Source of the DNA: Hyphomicrobiales bacterium
GTDB lineage: Bacteria > Pseudomonadota > Alphaproteobacteria > Rhizobiales > NORP267
Length of the DNA stretch: 60,811 bases
Assembly (NCBI GenBank): GCA_030688605.1
Contig: JAUYJB010000090.1
Coordinates: 1 to 60,811, forward strand
Reading direction: 5' to 3'
Both the position numbers and the translations under genes were made by a program. The notes under the pieces are model-generated. The model worked only from the letters and a program-made list of their open reading frames with translations. It made no database searches and was not told the DNA's origin. Positions 1 to 9,459 of the stretch are shown one piece after another. Position 1 is the first letter of the stretch. Each line of letters opens with the position of its first letter.

Positions 1-735
1 AGGCCGAGCTTCGCCGTTGCCGCGATCTGGATCGATCCGGGGTTTGCTTTCTTTCCTCCGGCCCCGGACAGAGCGGGGCCTCGCGCGAGCGCCGCAGCGC
101 CGCGATAGAGCGAGTACTCACGAGTACTCAATGGGGCGACGTTGCGACGCCCGCGCGCGGTGTCTTTCCGATCTTCCCGCCCACGTCTTCCGCGTGGGTC
201 TCACGCGTAGCTCTCTGGCGCTGGAGTCGTAGTGCTCCAGGGTCGGGCAAGGCACGCCCGGGGCGAGGAGCCCGTTAAACTCCACTCATCGCCGCGGGCA
301 CCGCTCCCCCGCCCACGCTGCCAGACGGACTAGCCACGCCGGCCCCCGGGCTGGGGATGGGTCCGAGTCTAAGGGCGCTCCGCAGAGCGGGGATAACTTT
401 TGGGTGGGATTAGCGGAAAACCGCGAAAAAACGAGTTCGGTTTCGATAATCACGGTTAACGGGGGGTGAAGACGAGGCGCCGCCACACCCCCCACCCGGC
501 TTCGCGTAAGGCGCGGTTCAGCGCGCGCCAACGCCTCGCATCCATCCCCCGTCAAGGCTATCGGATTCACACATCTTTTGACCTCAATGATTCCAATAAC
601 TTATCTGCCCTCATCACGGACCAGCGACCGCCGGGGCGGCGTTGGGCGTTGATATCGGGTCATGCGGCAAGTGCCGGTTAACCATTTTTGAATTGAATAA
701 GGCGCAGGATTGGTCGAACGAGGAGATGCATCACC
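1..735. other. Gene-free stretch upstream of the chemotaxis receptor
   Basis: I see no convincing gene here on either strand; the short open frames look like GC-rich noise. Two small structures are visible: a direct tandem repeat of the decamer CGAGTACTCA at about 111-130, and a possible hairpin with arms CCCACG and CGTGGG at about 180-198. The part from about 540 to 735 is less GC-rich and probably holds the promoter of the next gene. I looked for the hallmarks of RNase P RNA, SRP RNA and tmRNA and did not find them. A gene may end just left of the window. Confidence 0.4.
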
Positions 736-2118
736 GTGATTCCGACGGAACCGGCAATCGGGTACGACTGGGGCCTCATCGCCGCCGGTGTGGCCGTTAT
801 TGTGCTGGTTGGACTTGCCGCCGTCTATTTCTTGAGACGGATGCGCTCAACGGGCCGCTATGCGCTGGGCGACGACAGCGTCCTGCTCACCATTGCGCTC
901 AACAACATGACGCAAGGGGTGGTCATGTTCGATTCCTCCGAGCGCCTTGTCGTCCGCAACGAGCGCTATATCGAAATGTACGGCCTGTCGCGCGACATCG
1001 TGAAGCCCGGATGCACGCTGTTGGACGTCATCAAGAATCGGAAACTGACCGGCAGCCTGGATATCGAGCCGGAGCAATATCGCGCCGAGATCCTCGCCTC
1101 GATCAGGGAGAAGGGCGGGATGAGCCGGATCGTCGAAACGCCGGACGGACGCGCGGTCTCGGTCGTCAACCGGGCGATCAAGGGCGGCAGTTACTGGGTC
1201 GGCACCCATGACGACATTACCGAGCGGATTCAAGCGGAACGGAAAAGCGCCTCGCTTGCCGAGCAAGAGCGCCGCCGCATGGCGATCGAAGCGGCGATCA
1301 CATCATTCAGCGAGAGCGTCGAGAAGGTCCTGCGGACGGTGAGCGACAGCACGACGGCGATGAAGTCGACCGCGGTGAAGCTGTCGCAATCGTCCGGTCA
1401 AACCTCCGAGCGTACCGCAAGCGCCGTCCACACCTCGGACGAGGCATCGGCCAATGTTGCCGCCGCGGCGGTGGCGGCGGAGGAGCTGATGGGGTCGATC
1501 ACCGAGATCGGCCGGCAGGTCGGCCAGGCGGCGGAACTGGTCAAGCTCGCGGTGAGCGAAGCGCACAGCACCAACGAGGAGATCAACCGGCTGATGCAGG
1601 CGACGCAGGAGATCGGCGACGTGGTCAATCTGATCCGCGACATCGCCGAACAGACCAATCTGCTCGCTCTCAACGCCACCATCGAAGCCGCGCGCGCGGG
1701 CGAAGCCGGCCGGGGCTTCGCCGTGGTCGCCTCCGAGGTGAAGTCGCTCGCCGTTCAAACCGCGGCAGCGACCGAGCGGATCTCGGTGCAGATCGCCGCC
1801 GTGCAGACCTCGACCACCAGCGCCGTCGAAGCCATCCGGCGCAATACCGAGCGCATGCAGGAAATCAACCGCCACACCTCGGCGGTGGCCGATTCGCTCG
1901 AAGAGCAGAGCACCGCGACCGGCGAGATATCGCGCAACGTGTCCGGCGCGGCCGAGGGAACGAAGGTGGTCGTCGGCGTTCTCGACGAGGTCACCAACGC
2001 GGTGAACGAGACGCGCAGCGCCGCGGCCACGGTGCTGGCGGCCTCGGAGGCGGTCGAATCGGCCGCCGTCAAGCTGGAGCAACGGGTCGAAAGCTTCCTG
2101 GACAGCGTCGCCGTCTAG
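736..2118 (+). CDS. Methyl-accepting chemotaxis protein with one membrane segment and a PAS sensor domain
   Basis: Chemoreceptor of 460 residues. One hydrophobic segment lies near residues 12-33. A PAS-like domain follows at about 53-165 and starts with a [11 protein letters not shown] stretch. A long coiled coil leads to the conserved signalling hairpin ([15 protein letters not shown] and [11 protein letters not shown], about 304-340), which contacts CheW and CheA. There is no large periplasmic domain, so the stimulus is probably sensed in the cytoplasm or at the membrane through the PAS domain, perhaps redox or a small metabolite; the ligand is unknown. The GTG start is chosen because a GAGGAG ribosome site lies about 10 bases upstream. 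It stands alone, convergent with the next gene, with no che genes nearby. The C-terminus shows no obvious CheR/CheB pentapeptide tether. Confidence 0.93.
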   Translation: MIPTEPAIGYDWGLIAAGVAVIVLVGLAAVYFLRRMRSTGRYALGDDSVLLTIALNNMTQGVVMFDSSERLVVRNERYIEMYGLSRDIVKPGCTLLDVIKNRKLTGSLDIEPEQYRAEILASIREKGGMSRIVETPDGRAVSVVNRAIKGGSYWVGTHDDITERIQAERKSASLAEQERRRMAIEAAITSFSESVEKVLRTVSDSTTAMKSTAVKLSQSSGQTSERTASAVHTSDEASANVAAAAVAAEELMGSITEIGRQVGQAAELVKLAVSEAHSTNEEINRLMQATQEIGDVVNLIRDIAEQTNLLALNATIEAARAGEAGRGFAVVASEVKSLAVQTAAATERISVQIAAVQTSTTSAVEAIRRNTERMQEINRHTSAVADSLEEQSTATGEISRNVSGAAEGTKVVVGVLDEVTNAVNETRSAAATVLAASEAVESAAVKLEQRVESFLDSVAV

Positions 2119-2274
2119 GTCCTATCCTTGCCACATGTGCCGAAACCTGACCAGAGAGCAGCAGAGCGACGGCTGGCGAGCCTTCATCGCGGCGCTGCCG
2201 GACCTCAGAACATGGTTGACCGGCGTCCTGGCGGGGATCTTGCGCCCGGCCCATTTTCCCCTCTCCCGCGCCCG

Positions 2275-2292
2275 CAGCCGCCGTCGCGGCTG
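2275..2292. terminator. Small hairpin between convergent genes
   Basis: A perfect 7-bp stem (CAGCCGC / GCGGCTG) with a 4-base loop sits between the ends of the chemoreceptor and the symporter. It has no U-tract, so a role as bidirectional terminator is only suggested by position. Confidence 0.25.
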
Positions 2293-2332
2293 ACACCTCC
2301 CGTTTGCTTCATTCAGGGCAGGATCGACGCGA

Positions 2333-4180
2333 TCAGGCGGCGCCCTTCTTGCGTGTTGCATCGACCATGGTCTCGCCGCGCGGGGTGCGGATTTCGTCGA
2401 TGAAATCCTCGATCTCCCGTGACGGCTCCGGCGTCAGCCGGCTCACCACATAGATGGTGGCGAAGCCGATCGGCAGGCCGAAGACGGCCGCCGAGACGTT
2501 TCTGACGCCGAACCACTCGCCCATGCCGCCATATTGGGTGAAGATCTGGTAGAACAGGCTGACGGCAAAGCCCGTCAACATGCCGGCGATGGCGCCCTCG
2601 CGCGTGCAGCGCTTCCACCAGACGCCGAGCACCAGCGCCGGGAGGTTGCCGGCCGCGGCCAGCGAGAACGCCCAGGCGACCGTCGACAGGATGTCGAGCG
2701 GATTGGCGGTGGCGAGCCACGCGGCCGCGACGGCGACCGCGATCACCAGCGCCCGGGCGACGACCAGCCGCCGCGCCGTCGAGGCCTTGGGATCGGCCAG
2801 GTTGTAGTGGACATCGTGGCTCAGCGTGTTGGCGACGGCGATGAGGAGGCCGTTGGCCGTCGAGAGGGCGGCGGCGAGGCCGCCGGCGGCCACCAGACCG
2901 GCGATCACATAGGGCAGGCCCGCGATCTCCGGCGTCGCGATGACGATGACATCGCGGTCGATCGACAGATCGCTCAGGTGCAGGAGCCCGTCGGCGTTGC
3001 CGAGGGCCGCGCAGGCCGCCTTGATCGCGGTAACGGCGGTGGCATCGGCGCCGCAAACCTGCACCAGTCCGATCCGCCCAAAGGCGTAGATCCAATCGGG
3101 CAGAGCGTCGAGGCTTGCGCCGATAACGCTCTGATAGACCTCGAGCTTGGCGAAGGCGGCATAAGCAGGCGCGGTGAAGAAAAGGAGGAAGACGAACAGC
3201 AGCGACCAGCCGACCGACTTGCGGGCCTCGCGCACGCTCGGCGTGGTGACGTAGCGCATCAGCAGGTGCGGCAGCGACGCCGTGCCGGCCATCAGGCAGA
3301 GAATCAGGAGGAAGAAGTTGGCCGGATCATAGTTCGTGAAAGGGGTCAGGTACGGCTTGAGCTGGCTTGGTTCGACCAGACCCTGGACGGCCATGTTCGT
3401 CTCCAGCGCCGTGATCTCCTGCAAGGCGGCGCCGTAGGTCAGTTGCGGGATCGGAACGGCATAGTGCTGCGCCGACAGGATGATCACCGGCGCGAGAAAG
3501 GCGGCGAACAGGACGATATATTGCGCCACCTGGGTCCAGGTCACCGCCCGCATGCCGCCGAGAACCGAGCACAGAAGAATGCCGATCAGGCCGATGACGA
3601 TCGCCGTCTGGAAGGTCATGCCCAGGAAGCGCGAGACGATGATGCCGGTCCATTGCAGCTGCGCCGTCAGAAAGGCGACGGAGCAGCAGACCAGCACGAC
3701 GACGCCGGCAATGCGGACGATGTCGCCGCCGAAGCGGGCGGCCAGGAAGTCGGGGACCGTATAGGCGCCGAGCTTGCGCAGATAAGGCGCGATCAGCACG
3801 GCGAGCAGCACGAAGCCGCCGCTGAGGCCGATGACGAAGGCAAGCCCGTCATAGCCGAGCACGTAGAGCGAGCCCGCGATGCCGACGAAAGCGCCGCCGG
3901 AAACCCAGCTCGCCGCCGCCGCGACGCCGTTATAGAAGGCGGGAACGCGCCGGCCGGCGACGAAATATTCGGAAATCTGCACCGTCCGCGCGATGACGCC
4001 GATGCCGGCGTATAGCACCAGCGTGACGATGATGAACAGATAGCCGATCACCCGCTCGGAGACGCCGATCTGCTCGAGAATCGCCATCAGGATGACGAAC
4101 GCGGCAAAGACGCTGGTATAGATCGCGTAGACCCTGCCGAGATTGCCTTCGATGTCCCCGCTGCCCGTGCCGTTCGCCAT
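2333..4180 (-). CDS. Sodium:solute symporter, large subunit (VC_2705-type, acetate-permease-like)
   Basis: Membrane carrier of 615 residues with about 13 hydrophobic segments, in the sodium:solute symporter family. Recognisable features are the VAGRRVPAFYNGVAAAASWVSG region near residues 74-95 and the LGAYTVPDFLAARFGG region, both typical of the ActP/VC_2705 branch. Members use a sodium gradient to take up small organic acids such as acetate or pyruvate; the substrate here is not known. It starts 12 bases after the DUF4212 gene, and this small-plus-large pair is a conserved two-gene unit. The TRAP genes upstream on the same strand may be co-transcribed. The ribosome site before the ATG is weak, which may mean translation is coupled to the small gene. 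Confidence 0.92.
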   Translation of the reverse strand: MANGTGSGDIEGNLGRVYAIYTSVFAAFVILMAILEQIGVSERVIGYLFIIVTLVLYAGIGVIARTVQISEYFVAGRRVPAFYNGVAAAASWVSGGAFVGIAGSLYVLGYDGLAFVIGLSGGFVLLAVLIAPYLRKLGAYTVPDFLAARFGGDIVRIAGVVVLVCCSVAFLTAQLQWTGIIVSRFLGMTFQTAIVIGLIGILLCSVLGGMRAVTWTQVAQYIVLFAAFLAPVIILSAQHYAVPIPQLTYGAALQEITALETNMAVQGLVEPSQLKPYLTPFTNYDPANFFLLILCLMAGTASLPHLLMRYVTTPSVREARKSVGWSLLFVFLLFFTAPAYAAFAKLEVYQSVIGASLDALPDWIYAFGRIGLVQVCGADATAVTAIKAACAALGNADGLLHLSDLSIDRDVIVIATPEIAGLPYVIAGLVAAGGLAAALSTANGLLIAVANTLSHDVHYNLADPKASTARRLVVARALVIAVAVAAAWLATANPLDILSTVAWAFSLAAAGNLPALVLGVWWKRCTREGAIAGMLTGFAVSLFYQIFTQYGGMGEWFGVRNVSAAVFGLPIGFATIYVVSRLTPEPSREIEDFIDEIRTPRGETMVDATRKKGAA

Positions 4181-4192
4181 GACGCCGTCCCG

Positions 4193-4450
4193 TCAGTCGT
4201 CTTCGGCGACGCCATATTCACGGTCGATGGCATCCTGGCGCGCGGCGAACCAGAAGACCAGGACCACGAAGGCGACGAGCGAGCCCTGTGCGGCCATGTA
4301 GAAGCCGAGCGGGAAGCCGAGGACCGTGAAGCCGTTGAGCGGCACGGCAAAGAAGTGGATGACGATGGCGAAGAACGCCCAGATCGCCAATGTGATCCCC
4401 GCAAGCCGCCTGGTCTTGCCCCAATATCCGCCCGAATCAGCTCCCGCCAT
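4193..4450 (-). CDS. DUF4212 small subunit of the sodium:solute symporter
   Basis: Small membrane protein of 85 residues with two hydrophobic segments (about 16-36 and 44-68, including LAIWAFFAIVIHFF and FPLGFYMAAQGSLVAFVVLVFW) and the conserved ending in which REYG follows an aspartate-rich turn. DUF4212 proteins almost always precede a VC_2705-type symporter, as here, and are thought to be its accessory subunit. I chose the ATG preceded by a GGGAGGGAAG ribosome site. The frame stays open far upstream of this start, because an older coding relic lies there (see the next entry). Confidence 0.9.
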   Translation of the reverse strand: MAGADSGGYWGKTRRLAGITLAIWAFFAIVIHFFAVPLNGFTVLGFPLGFYMAAQGSLVAFVVLVFWFAARQDAIDREYGVAEDD

Positions 4451-4540
4451 GGAATGCTTCCCTCCCGTCTGAACGCCGCCCATACGGCGCGAAACCGGCC
4501 CCGTCGAACGCATCGACCAAGGTAGACAAGGCGGACCAAG

Positions 4541-4859
4541 GCAGCATACAAACGCCACCTTGTCCAGCCGCCGCGCGCGCCGCGGGACGGCAGGAAAATC
4601 CGCGATATCGGTACCGGATGGGAGCGGCACGGGCGGAGGCTCGGGCAGAAAGGATGCGTCCCCGACATCGGGAGCAAGGCTCGCCGCCTCGGCGATGGCG
4701 TCTTCGACGATGCCGACATAGTTGCGGATGCCGGCAAGCGTATGGTGAAGCCGGTTCCGCTCCTTCTTCGGCAGGGCGCCGATCTTCTCGCAGACCGCCT
4801 TGAGGAGGATATCGCTCGGCAGCGGGAGGGATTGCTTCGTCGAGCAGCATTGCGGCCAT
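4541..4859 (-). pseudogene. Probable relic of a small gene, apparently frameshifted
   Basis: Between the TRAP permease and DUF4212 genes lies about 400 bases with protein-like sequence on the minus strand. An ATG at 4859 reads MAAMLLDEAI; shifting by one base within the C-rich tract just after it continues as PLPSDILLKAVCEKIGALPK and then KKERNRLHHTLAGIRNYVGI, VEDAIAEAASLAP. The second part is helical, hydrophilic and free of stops, but has no start codon of its own before a late GTG, and it runs without a stop into the DUF4212 gene. I do not recognise a family. An extra base in the CCCTCCC tract would explain it. A sequencing error or chance are alternatives. Confidence 0.3.
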
Positions 4860-4870
4860 GGCGGCGGCGA

Positions 4871-7066
4871 TCAGCTCATCGGCCTCATGGCGCGCCGTGC
4901 CGCCCGCCGCTCGGCGAATATGCTGATGGTCATGAACAGCGCGAAAATGACAAGACCGCCGACGTTCCACAGCGGGTGGTTGGGCCACAGCAGCAGCACG
5001 CCGATGCCGGCGAGGATCGGCCGTGCCCAGTGCGGCAGCGGGCCTTCGAGGAAGCCTGCCCAGGCGCCCGACAGGCAGTAGATGCCGATGGTGCCGAACG
5101 AGAAGATCATCAGCGACTGCCAGATGTCGCCGACCAGGAACGGCGTATAGGCGAACAGCAGCGGTACGATGTAGAGCCCCTTGGCGATCTTCCAGGCGGT
5201 GAATCCGGTTGCCATGGGGGGCGTCTTGGCGATTGCTGCGGCGGCGAAGGCGGTGAGGCAAACCGGCGGCGTGACGTTGCTGTCCTGCGACAGCCAGAAA
5301 ATGATCATGTGCGCCGAAAGCAACGCCGCGGTCAGATAGGCCGGCGACAGCGTCTGCTCGACGACCGGCCGCATCATTTCCATCGGGATGGCGGCGACCA
5401 GCGCCTTGGCGGCGCCGAGATCCATCGGCAGGCCTATCGCCGCGATCCTGTCGGGGGCGACAAGGCCGATGACGGCGCGGGCCATCTCGGGCACCTGGCC
5501 GTCGGAAATCGCGACGATGAGTTCGTTGCGGGTAATCAGTTCATAGAGAGCCGGCGCCGAAAGCGTTGCCAGCACGATATAGGCGGCGGTCACCGGAAGC
5601 CCCATGCCGAGCACCAGCGAGGCGAGCGCGACCAGAACGATGGTGATCAGCAGATTGCCCTGCGCCCAACTCACGATCATCAGCGAAAAGGTGTTGCCGA
5701 TGCCGGTCGTGCCGATGACGCCAACCACGATGCCGACCGAAATCAGCAGCACCGCGGTGCTGGTCATGTTGCGCGCGCCGATGGCCAGCGCCTCGAGCAC
5801 CGCGCGCACGCCCATGGGGCTGCTGCCGAGCCAGGAGCCGACCACGACCGAGATGATCGCGATACCGGCGGCGTAAGTCGGCGTATAGCCGGCAATCAGG
5901 AAACCGACCAGCACTGCGATCGGCACCAGCGAATGCCAGCCGTCGCGCAGCACCTGGCCGATCGGGGGGACGTCATCGTCGACCAGCCCGGCGATGCGCT
6001 TTCGCTTGGCCTCGATGCGAACCCAGAAGGCAACCGAAAGAAAATACATCAGCGCCGGCAGGAACGAGACGGCGACGATGGTGAGATAGGGGATCTGGGT
6101 GTAGCTCGACATGACGAAGGCGCCGGCCCCCATGATCGGCGGCATGAGCTGGCCGCCGGTGGAGGCGGCGGCCTCGACGCCAGCGGCGAAGCGCGCCTCG
6201 TAGCCGGCGCGGCGCATCAGCGGGATGGTGATGACGCCGGTGCCGACGGTGTTGGCCACGGCCGAGCCCGAGATCGAGCCGAACAGGCACGAGCCGAACA
6301 CCGCGACCAGGCCGGGCCCGCCGGTGAGGCGGCCGGCGGAGATGCGGGCGATGTTGATGATGAAGTCGCCCGCGCCCGAGCGCACCAGGAAGCCGCCGAA
6401 CAGGATGAACATGAACACGTAGGTCGACGAAATGCGGGCAATCAGCCCGAACATTCCGTCGTCCCCGTAGAAGCTGCGGAACAGGATTGTTTCCCAGGTC
6501 AGCCCGGGAAAATGGAAGATGCCGGTGACGTGACGCCCCCACCACCCGACATAGGTGAGCGACAGCACGATCATCGTCGGGATGATCCAGCCGGTCGTGC
6601 GGCGCGTCAGCTCCACGCACATCAAGACCGCGAGAATCGAGAATATCCAGTCCCTCGTCACGAAGTAGGAGCCGCGCTCGTAGAACGCGTTCTCGCCGAT
6701 GAAGAAGGCGGCGACCGAGGCCACGACAATCAGCCCGAGCGCGACATCCACCGCCGCGATCGCGCCGACGGCGCCAGGCCGGCGCGCCCGCGCGAGGGGA
6801 TAGATGAGAGCCGCCAGGAAACCGAAACTCGCGAAATGGATCGCCGAGAACCACAGCTCGGACAGGGTGCCGAGCGTGTTGAGATAGATGTGCACCAGCG
6901 AGATGCCGACCCCCGCCCAGAACACGATCGGCCCCGCCCACGACTTTTCCCCGCGGACGTGGGCGATGAATTCGCCGGGTTCCGGCGCGCGGCCGACGTC
7001 CGCGTCGTCTTTCACCGATGGCGGTGTCTCGCCGGAAGCGGCGGGAATCTCACGCTCGTCCGTCAT
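4871..7066 (-). CDS. TRAP transporter fused permease (4TM plus 12TM, TAXI type)
   Basis: Large membrane protein of 731 residues in which the small (DctQ-like) and large (DctM-like) TRAP subunits are joined, as is normal for transporters that work with TAXI-type binding proteins. After a soluble N-terminus of about 45 residues come some 16-18 hydrophobic segments. Typical DctM signatures are the GSISGSAVANTVGTG and GGQLMPPIMGAGAFVM stretches in the first half and LGMGLPVTAAYIV in the second. The energy source in this family is a sodium or proton gradient. The partner binding protein is encoded just upstream with a strong hairpin in between. The ribosome site before the ATG is poor. Confidence 0.94.
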   Translation of the reverse strand: MTDEREIPAASGETPPSVKDDADVGRAPEPGEFIAHVRGEKSWAGPIVFWAGVGISLVHIYLNTLGTLSELWFSAIHFASFGFLAALIYPLARARRPGAVGAIAAVDVALGLIVVASVAAFFIGENAFYERGSYFVTRDWIFSILAVLMCVELTRRTTGWIIPTMIVLSLTYVGWWGRHVTGIFHFPGLTWETILFRSFYGDDGMFGLIARISSTYVFMFILFGGFLVRSGAGDFIINIARISAGRLTGGPGLVAVFGSCLFGSISGSAVANTVGTGVITIPLMRRAGYEARFAAGVEAAASTGGQLMPPIMGAGAFVMSSYTQIPYLTIVAVSFLPALMYFLSVAFWVRIEAKRKRIAGLVDDDVPPIGQVLRDGWHSLVPIAVLVGFLIAGYTPTYAAGIAIISVVVGSWLGSSPMGVRAVLEALAIGARNMTSTAVLLISVGIVVGVIGTTGIGNTFSLMIVSWAQGNLLITIVLVALASLVLGMGLPVTAAYIVLATLSAPALYELITRNELIVAISDGQVPEMARAVIGLVAPDRIAAIGLPMDLGAAKALVAAIPMEMMRPVVEQTLSPAYLTAALLSAHMIIFWLSQDSNVTPPVCLTAFAAAAIAKTPPMATGFTAWKIAKGLYIVPLLFAYTPFLVGDIWQSLMIFSFGTIGIYCLSGAWAGFLEGPLPHWARPILAGIGVLLLWPNHPLWNVGGLVIFALFMTISIFAERRAARRAMRPMS

Positions 7067-7146
7067 GTGTCTTCATGTAAGCCCACCGCGCCGCCGCCGC
7101 CCGCGACGCCGTCCTGAGCGGGACGCTTAGCGCGCACCGACAAGTG

Positions 7147-7171
7147 AACGGCGGCCGGCAAGGCCGCCGTT
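7147..7171. other. Strong intercistronic hairpin between TAXI binding protein and permease
   Basis: A perfect 10-bp stem (AACGGCGGCC / GGCCGCCGTT) with a 5-base loop lies in the gap between the two TRAP genes, downstream of the binding-protein stop codon. Without a U-tract on the transcribed strand it is more likely an RNA-stabilising or partly attenuating hairpin than a full terminator. Such structures commonly keep binding-protein mRNA above permease mRNA. Confidence 0.5.
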
Positions 7172-7213
7172 CTCTTGCTCACCGGCGGGTCGAAAACCCA
7201 TCGCCACGCAACA

Positions 7214-8248
7214 TCAAGTCGGCATGAGCGCGGGTGCGATGGTCATGCCCTTTTCCTGATAAAACCTGACCGCGCCGGGGTGCAGCGGCGCGGGAAGGCC
7301 GGCGAGCGCCTTTTCCAGCGCCATGTCCAGGGTCGCCTTGTGAATGTTCTGCAGGAAGCCGAGATCGTCGAAGATCGCCTCGGTGATGAGGTAGACGGCC
7401 TCTTCGTCGACATCGGCGTTGACGGCGAGGAAATTGGGCTGCGAGATCGTGTTGATCGGTTTCGCTTGACCCGGATATGAATCCGGCGGGATCACGTAGC
7501 GGGTCCACAGATCGACCCCGATATCGCCATTGCTGCGCGTCACCTCGTCGTCGGTGAAGTCCAGCACGCGAAGCTTGTCGCCCATATTGGCGAGCGCCTG
7601 CGTCACCGCCGTCACCGGAACGCCGCCGGGAATATTGGCGCCGTCGATGGTGCCGTTCTGCAACGCGTCGGCGGTCGGGTTGTACCCCATATAGACGACA
7701 TCGAAATGATTGTCGGTATCGTAGCCGAGCCCGGCCAGTATGCTGCGCCCGGAGCCTTCGGTGCCGGAATTGCGCGCGCCGATCGAGAACTTCCTGCCCT
7801 TCAGGTTCTGCAGATCGGCCATGGTGCCGGTCTTGGCAAATTCGCTGAGGGCCACGAAATGTTCGACGTTCACCCACAGCATGCTGACGGAGCGGATGTT
7901 CTTCTGCGGGCCATCGGCCTTGAGCATGCCGGTTCCCTTCGCCGCCCAGGCGCCGAAAAGACCCTGCAGAATGGAAAACTGCGCCTGATTCTCGCGCATC
8001 AGCTTGACGTTTTCGCCCGACCCGGCGGACGAGATCGCCGACAGCGAGACCTTGTGCGTCGGCTCCAGCTTCACCTTGGTCAGGGTGGCGATGGCGACGC
8101 CGACGGGATAGTAGGTCCCGCCGGTGGTGGCGGTGGCCAGTATGTACTGGCGGTCGGCGGCCTGGGCGAAAGCCCTGCCGCCGATGGCCAGACTGGCGGC
8201 GCCAGCGGCGCCGGCGAAGAATGTGCGGCGGCTGATCCTCAGAGTCAT
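7214..8248 (-). CDS. TAXI-family TRAP transporter solute-binding protein
   Basis: Exported protein of 344 residues. The N-terminus has a Tat-type motif (SRRTFFAGAAGA) followed by a short hydrophobic region and a likely cleavage after GRAFAQA. The mature part begins with YILATATTGGTYYPVGVAIA, the hallmark of the TAXI (TRAP-associated extracytoplasmic immunogenic) family, and contains a RKFSIGARNSGTEGSGRSIL stretch near residue 150 typical of the ligand-binding cleft. TAXI proteins often bind glutamate or other dicarboxylates; the ligand here is unknown. The start has a GGAGG ribosome site. It is the first gene of the TRAP unit, with a dehydrogenase gene upstream on the same strand. Confidence 0.93.
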   Translation of the reverse strand: MTLRISRRTFFAGAAGAASLAIGGRAFAQAADRQYILATATTGGTYYPVGVAIATLTKVKLEPTHKVSLSAISSAGSGENVKLMRENQAQFSILQGLFGAWAAKGTGMLKADGPQKNIRSVSMLWVNVEHFVALSEFAKTGTMADLQNLKGRKFSIGARNSGTEGSGRSILAGLGYDTDNHFDVVYMGYNPTADALQNGTIDGANIPGGVPVTAVTQALANMGDKLRVLDFTDDEVTRSNGDIGVDLWTRYVIPPDSYPGQAKPINTISQPNFLAVNADVDEEAVYLITEAIFDDLGFLQNIHKATLDMALEKALAGLPAPLHPGAVRFYQEKGMTIAPALMPT

Positions 8249-8390
8249 GCTGATTCCTCCACTGTTGTTATGCGTTACAAAGCGAAATTCCCAATATACC
8301 GTCCTGTGCTCGATAGTGTTTCAATCTCGCGCGACTTGCAACCCGATTGGGTCGCGGCAACTGGCCCGTCGTCATCGGCTCGACGGCGGT

Positions 8391-9167
8391 TCAAATCGAA
8401 CGGATGAAGCCCCCATCGACGCGGTGAACTGAGCCGGTCAGATAGCTTGCCCGCGCGCTCACCAGAAACACGGCGGCGGCGGCGAACTCCTCGACATGCC
8501 CATAGCGCGCCGCCGGTATCGTGTTCAGCGACGCCGCGCGCACCTGTTCGATGGACTTTCCCTGTCTCTCCGCCGCGCCGGCATCGAGCTCGTCGATGCG
8601 ATCTGTGTGTATGCGGCCGGGCGCAATGCAGTTCACGGTGACGCCGTCGGCGGCGACTTCGCCGGCAAGCGTCTTGCTCCAGCCGACCAGCGCCAAGCGA
8701 AGCGCGTTGGAGATGCCCAGATTCGGAATCGGCTGGATGACGCCGGACGACACAATGGTGAGGATGCGGCCCCAGCCGCGCTCCCTCATGCCGGGAAGAA
8801 ATCCTCGGGTCAGGCGGACGGCGCCGAGAAACATCGTTTCGAAATTCGCGAGCCAAGCCTGGTCCGTAACCGCGACAACCGGTCCCGCGGGCGGGCCTCC
8901 GCAATTGTTGATCAAGATATCCGCGTTGCCCACTTCCGAGATGAGCGATTCGATCTCGGCGGGCCTTGCCAAGTCGAAAGCGATCGGCGCCGGGCGTTTC
9001 CCGGCGCTTTCGCCGATCTCGTCCGCGGCCCTTTCCAAGGCGTCGGCATTGCGTCCGGCAATGTGAACGTCGGCGCCTTCCGCGGCCAGCGCGGCCGCTA
9101 TAGCCCGACCCAGGCCCGTGCCGCCGCCGATGACGACGGCGCGTCGATTCTCAAGTCCAAGATCCAT
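8391..9167 (-). CDS. SDR-family oxidoreductase lacking the canonical YxxxK catalytic pair
   Basis: Protein of 258 residues with a Rossmann fold: the cofactor motif GGGTGLG at residues 14-20, NNCGG at 87-91 and the catalytic-serine region VSSG at 139-142. Where classical short-chain dehydrogenases have Tyr-x3-Lys, this one reads S153-N-A-L-R157, so both key residues are replaced. I recall a divergent SDR subgroup with an SNxLR motif, so this may be a lineage feature and not decay. The C-terminal YLTGSVHRVDGG is normal. It may be FabG-like in sequence but its activity cannot be assumed. It precedes the TRAP genes with a gap of about 140 bases and may act on the imported compound. Confidence 0.87.
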   Translation of the reverse strand: MDLGLENRRAVVIGGGTGLGRAIAAALAAEGADVHIAGRNADALERAADEIGESAGKRPAPIAFDLARPAEIESLISEVGNADILINNCGGPPAGPVVAVTDQAWLANFETMFLGAVRLTRGFLPGMRERGWGRILTIVSSGVIQPIPNLGISNALRLALVGWSKTLAGEVAADGVTVNCIAPGRIHTDRIDELDAGAAERQGKSIEQVRAASLNTIPAARYGHVEEFAAAAVFLVSARASYLTGSVHRVDGGFIRSI

Positions 9168-9384
9168 GTGCACAATTCTCTCGAGGATGCATCGGCTGTC
9201 TAGCGAGCATCCGGCAGGCTGACAATGCCCCGCCGAACCGCATCGAAGTGGGCCTTCGTGAGCATGACATATCCGACCGCGTGGCGGCCCGGCCGACCGG
9301 ACCGAGAACGGAAGAGGGTGCTTTCCAAGCGCTTCCGCAACCCATGAACAGCAATGCATGAACGATGCAGGTCATTGAGAAGAA

Positions 9385-9459
9385 TGGTGCCGCCGGAGTG
9401 GATTGAACACTCGACCTCGCCCTTACCAAGGGCGCGCTCTACCACTGAGCTACGGCGGC
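9385..9459 (-). tRNA. tRNA-Thr, anticodon GGT
   Basis: On the minus strand the sequence folds into a complete cloverleaf: acceptor stem GCCGCCG / CGGCGGC, D arm with AGCTCAGTGGTAGAGC, anticodon stem CGCCC / GGGCG around loop TTGGTAA (anticodon GGT, reading ACC/ACU codons), T arm with GTTCAATCC, and an encoded CCA end. It marks the left edge of the conserved housekeeping block. Confidence 0.97.

Noticed and set aside
111-130. Decamer tandem repeat as CRISPR or iteron array
   Set aside because: There are only two copies with no spacer, too few for either.
1-735. Structured RNA gene (RNase P RNA, SRP RNA, tmRNA) in the gene-free start
   Set aside because: Only weak hairpins were seen and none of the conserved core motifs of these RNAs could be found.
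2534-4015. Long plus-strand open frame opposite the sodium:solute symporter gene
   Set aside because: It is rich in Arg, Asp, Gly and Gln with no hydrophobic core or family motif and mirrors a gene with clear membrane segments. Such antisense frames are usual in GC-rich DNA.
4742-7117. 791-codon plus-strand open frame opposite the fused TRAP permease
   Set aside because: Composition is dominated by R, D, H, G and Q repeats, with no start context or domain; the minus-strand TRAP protein explains the region.
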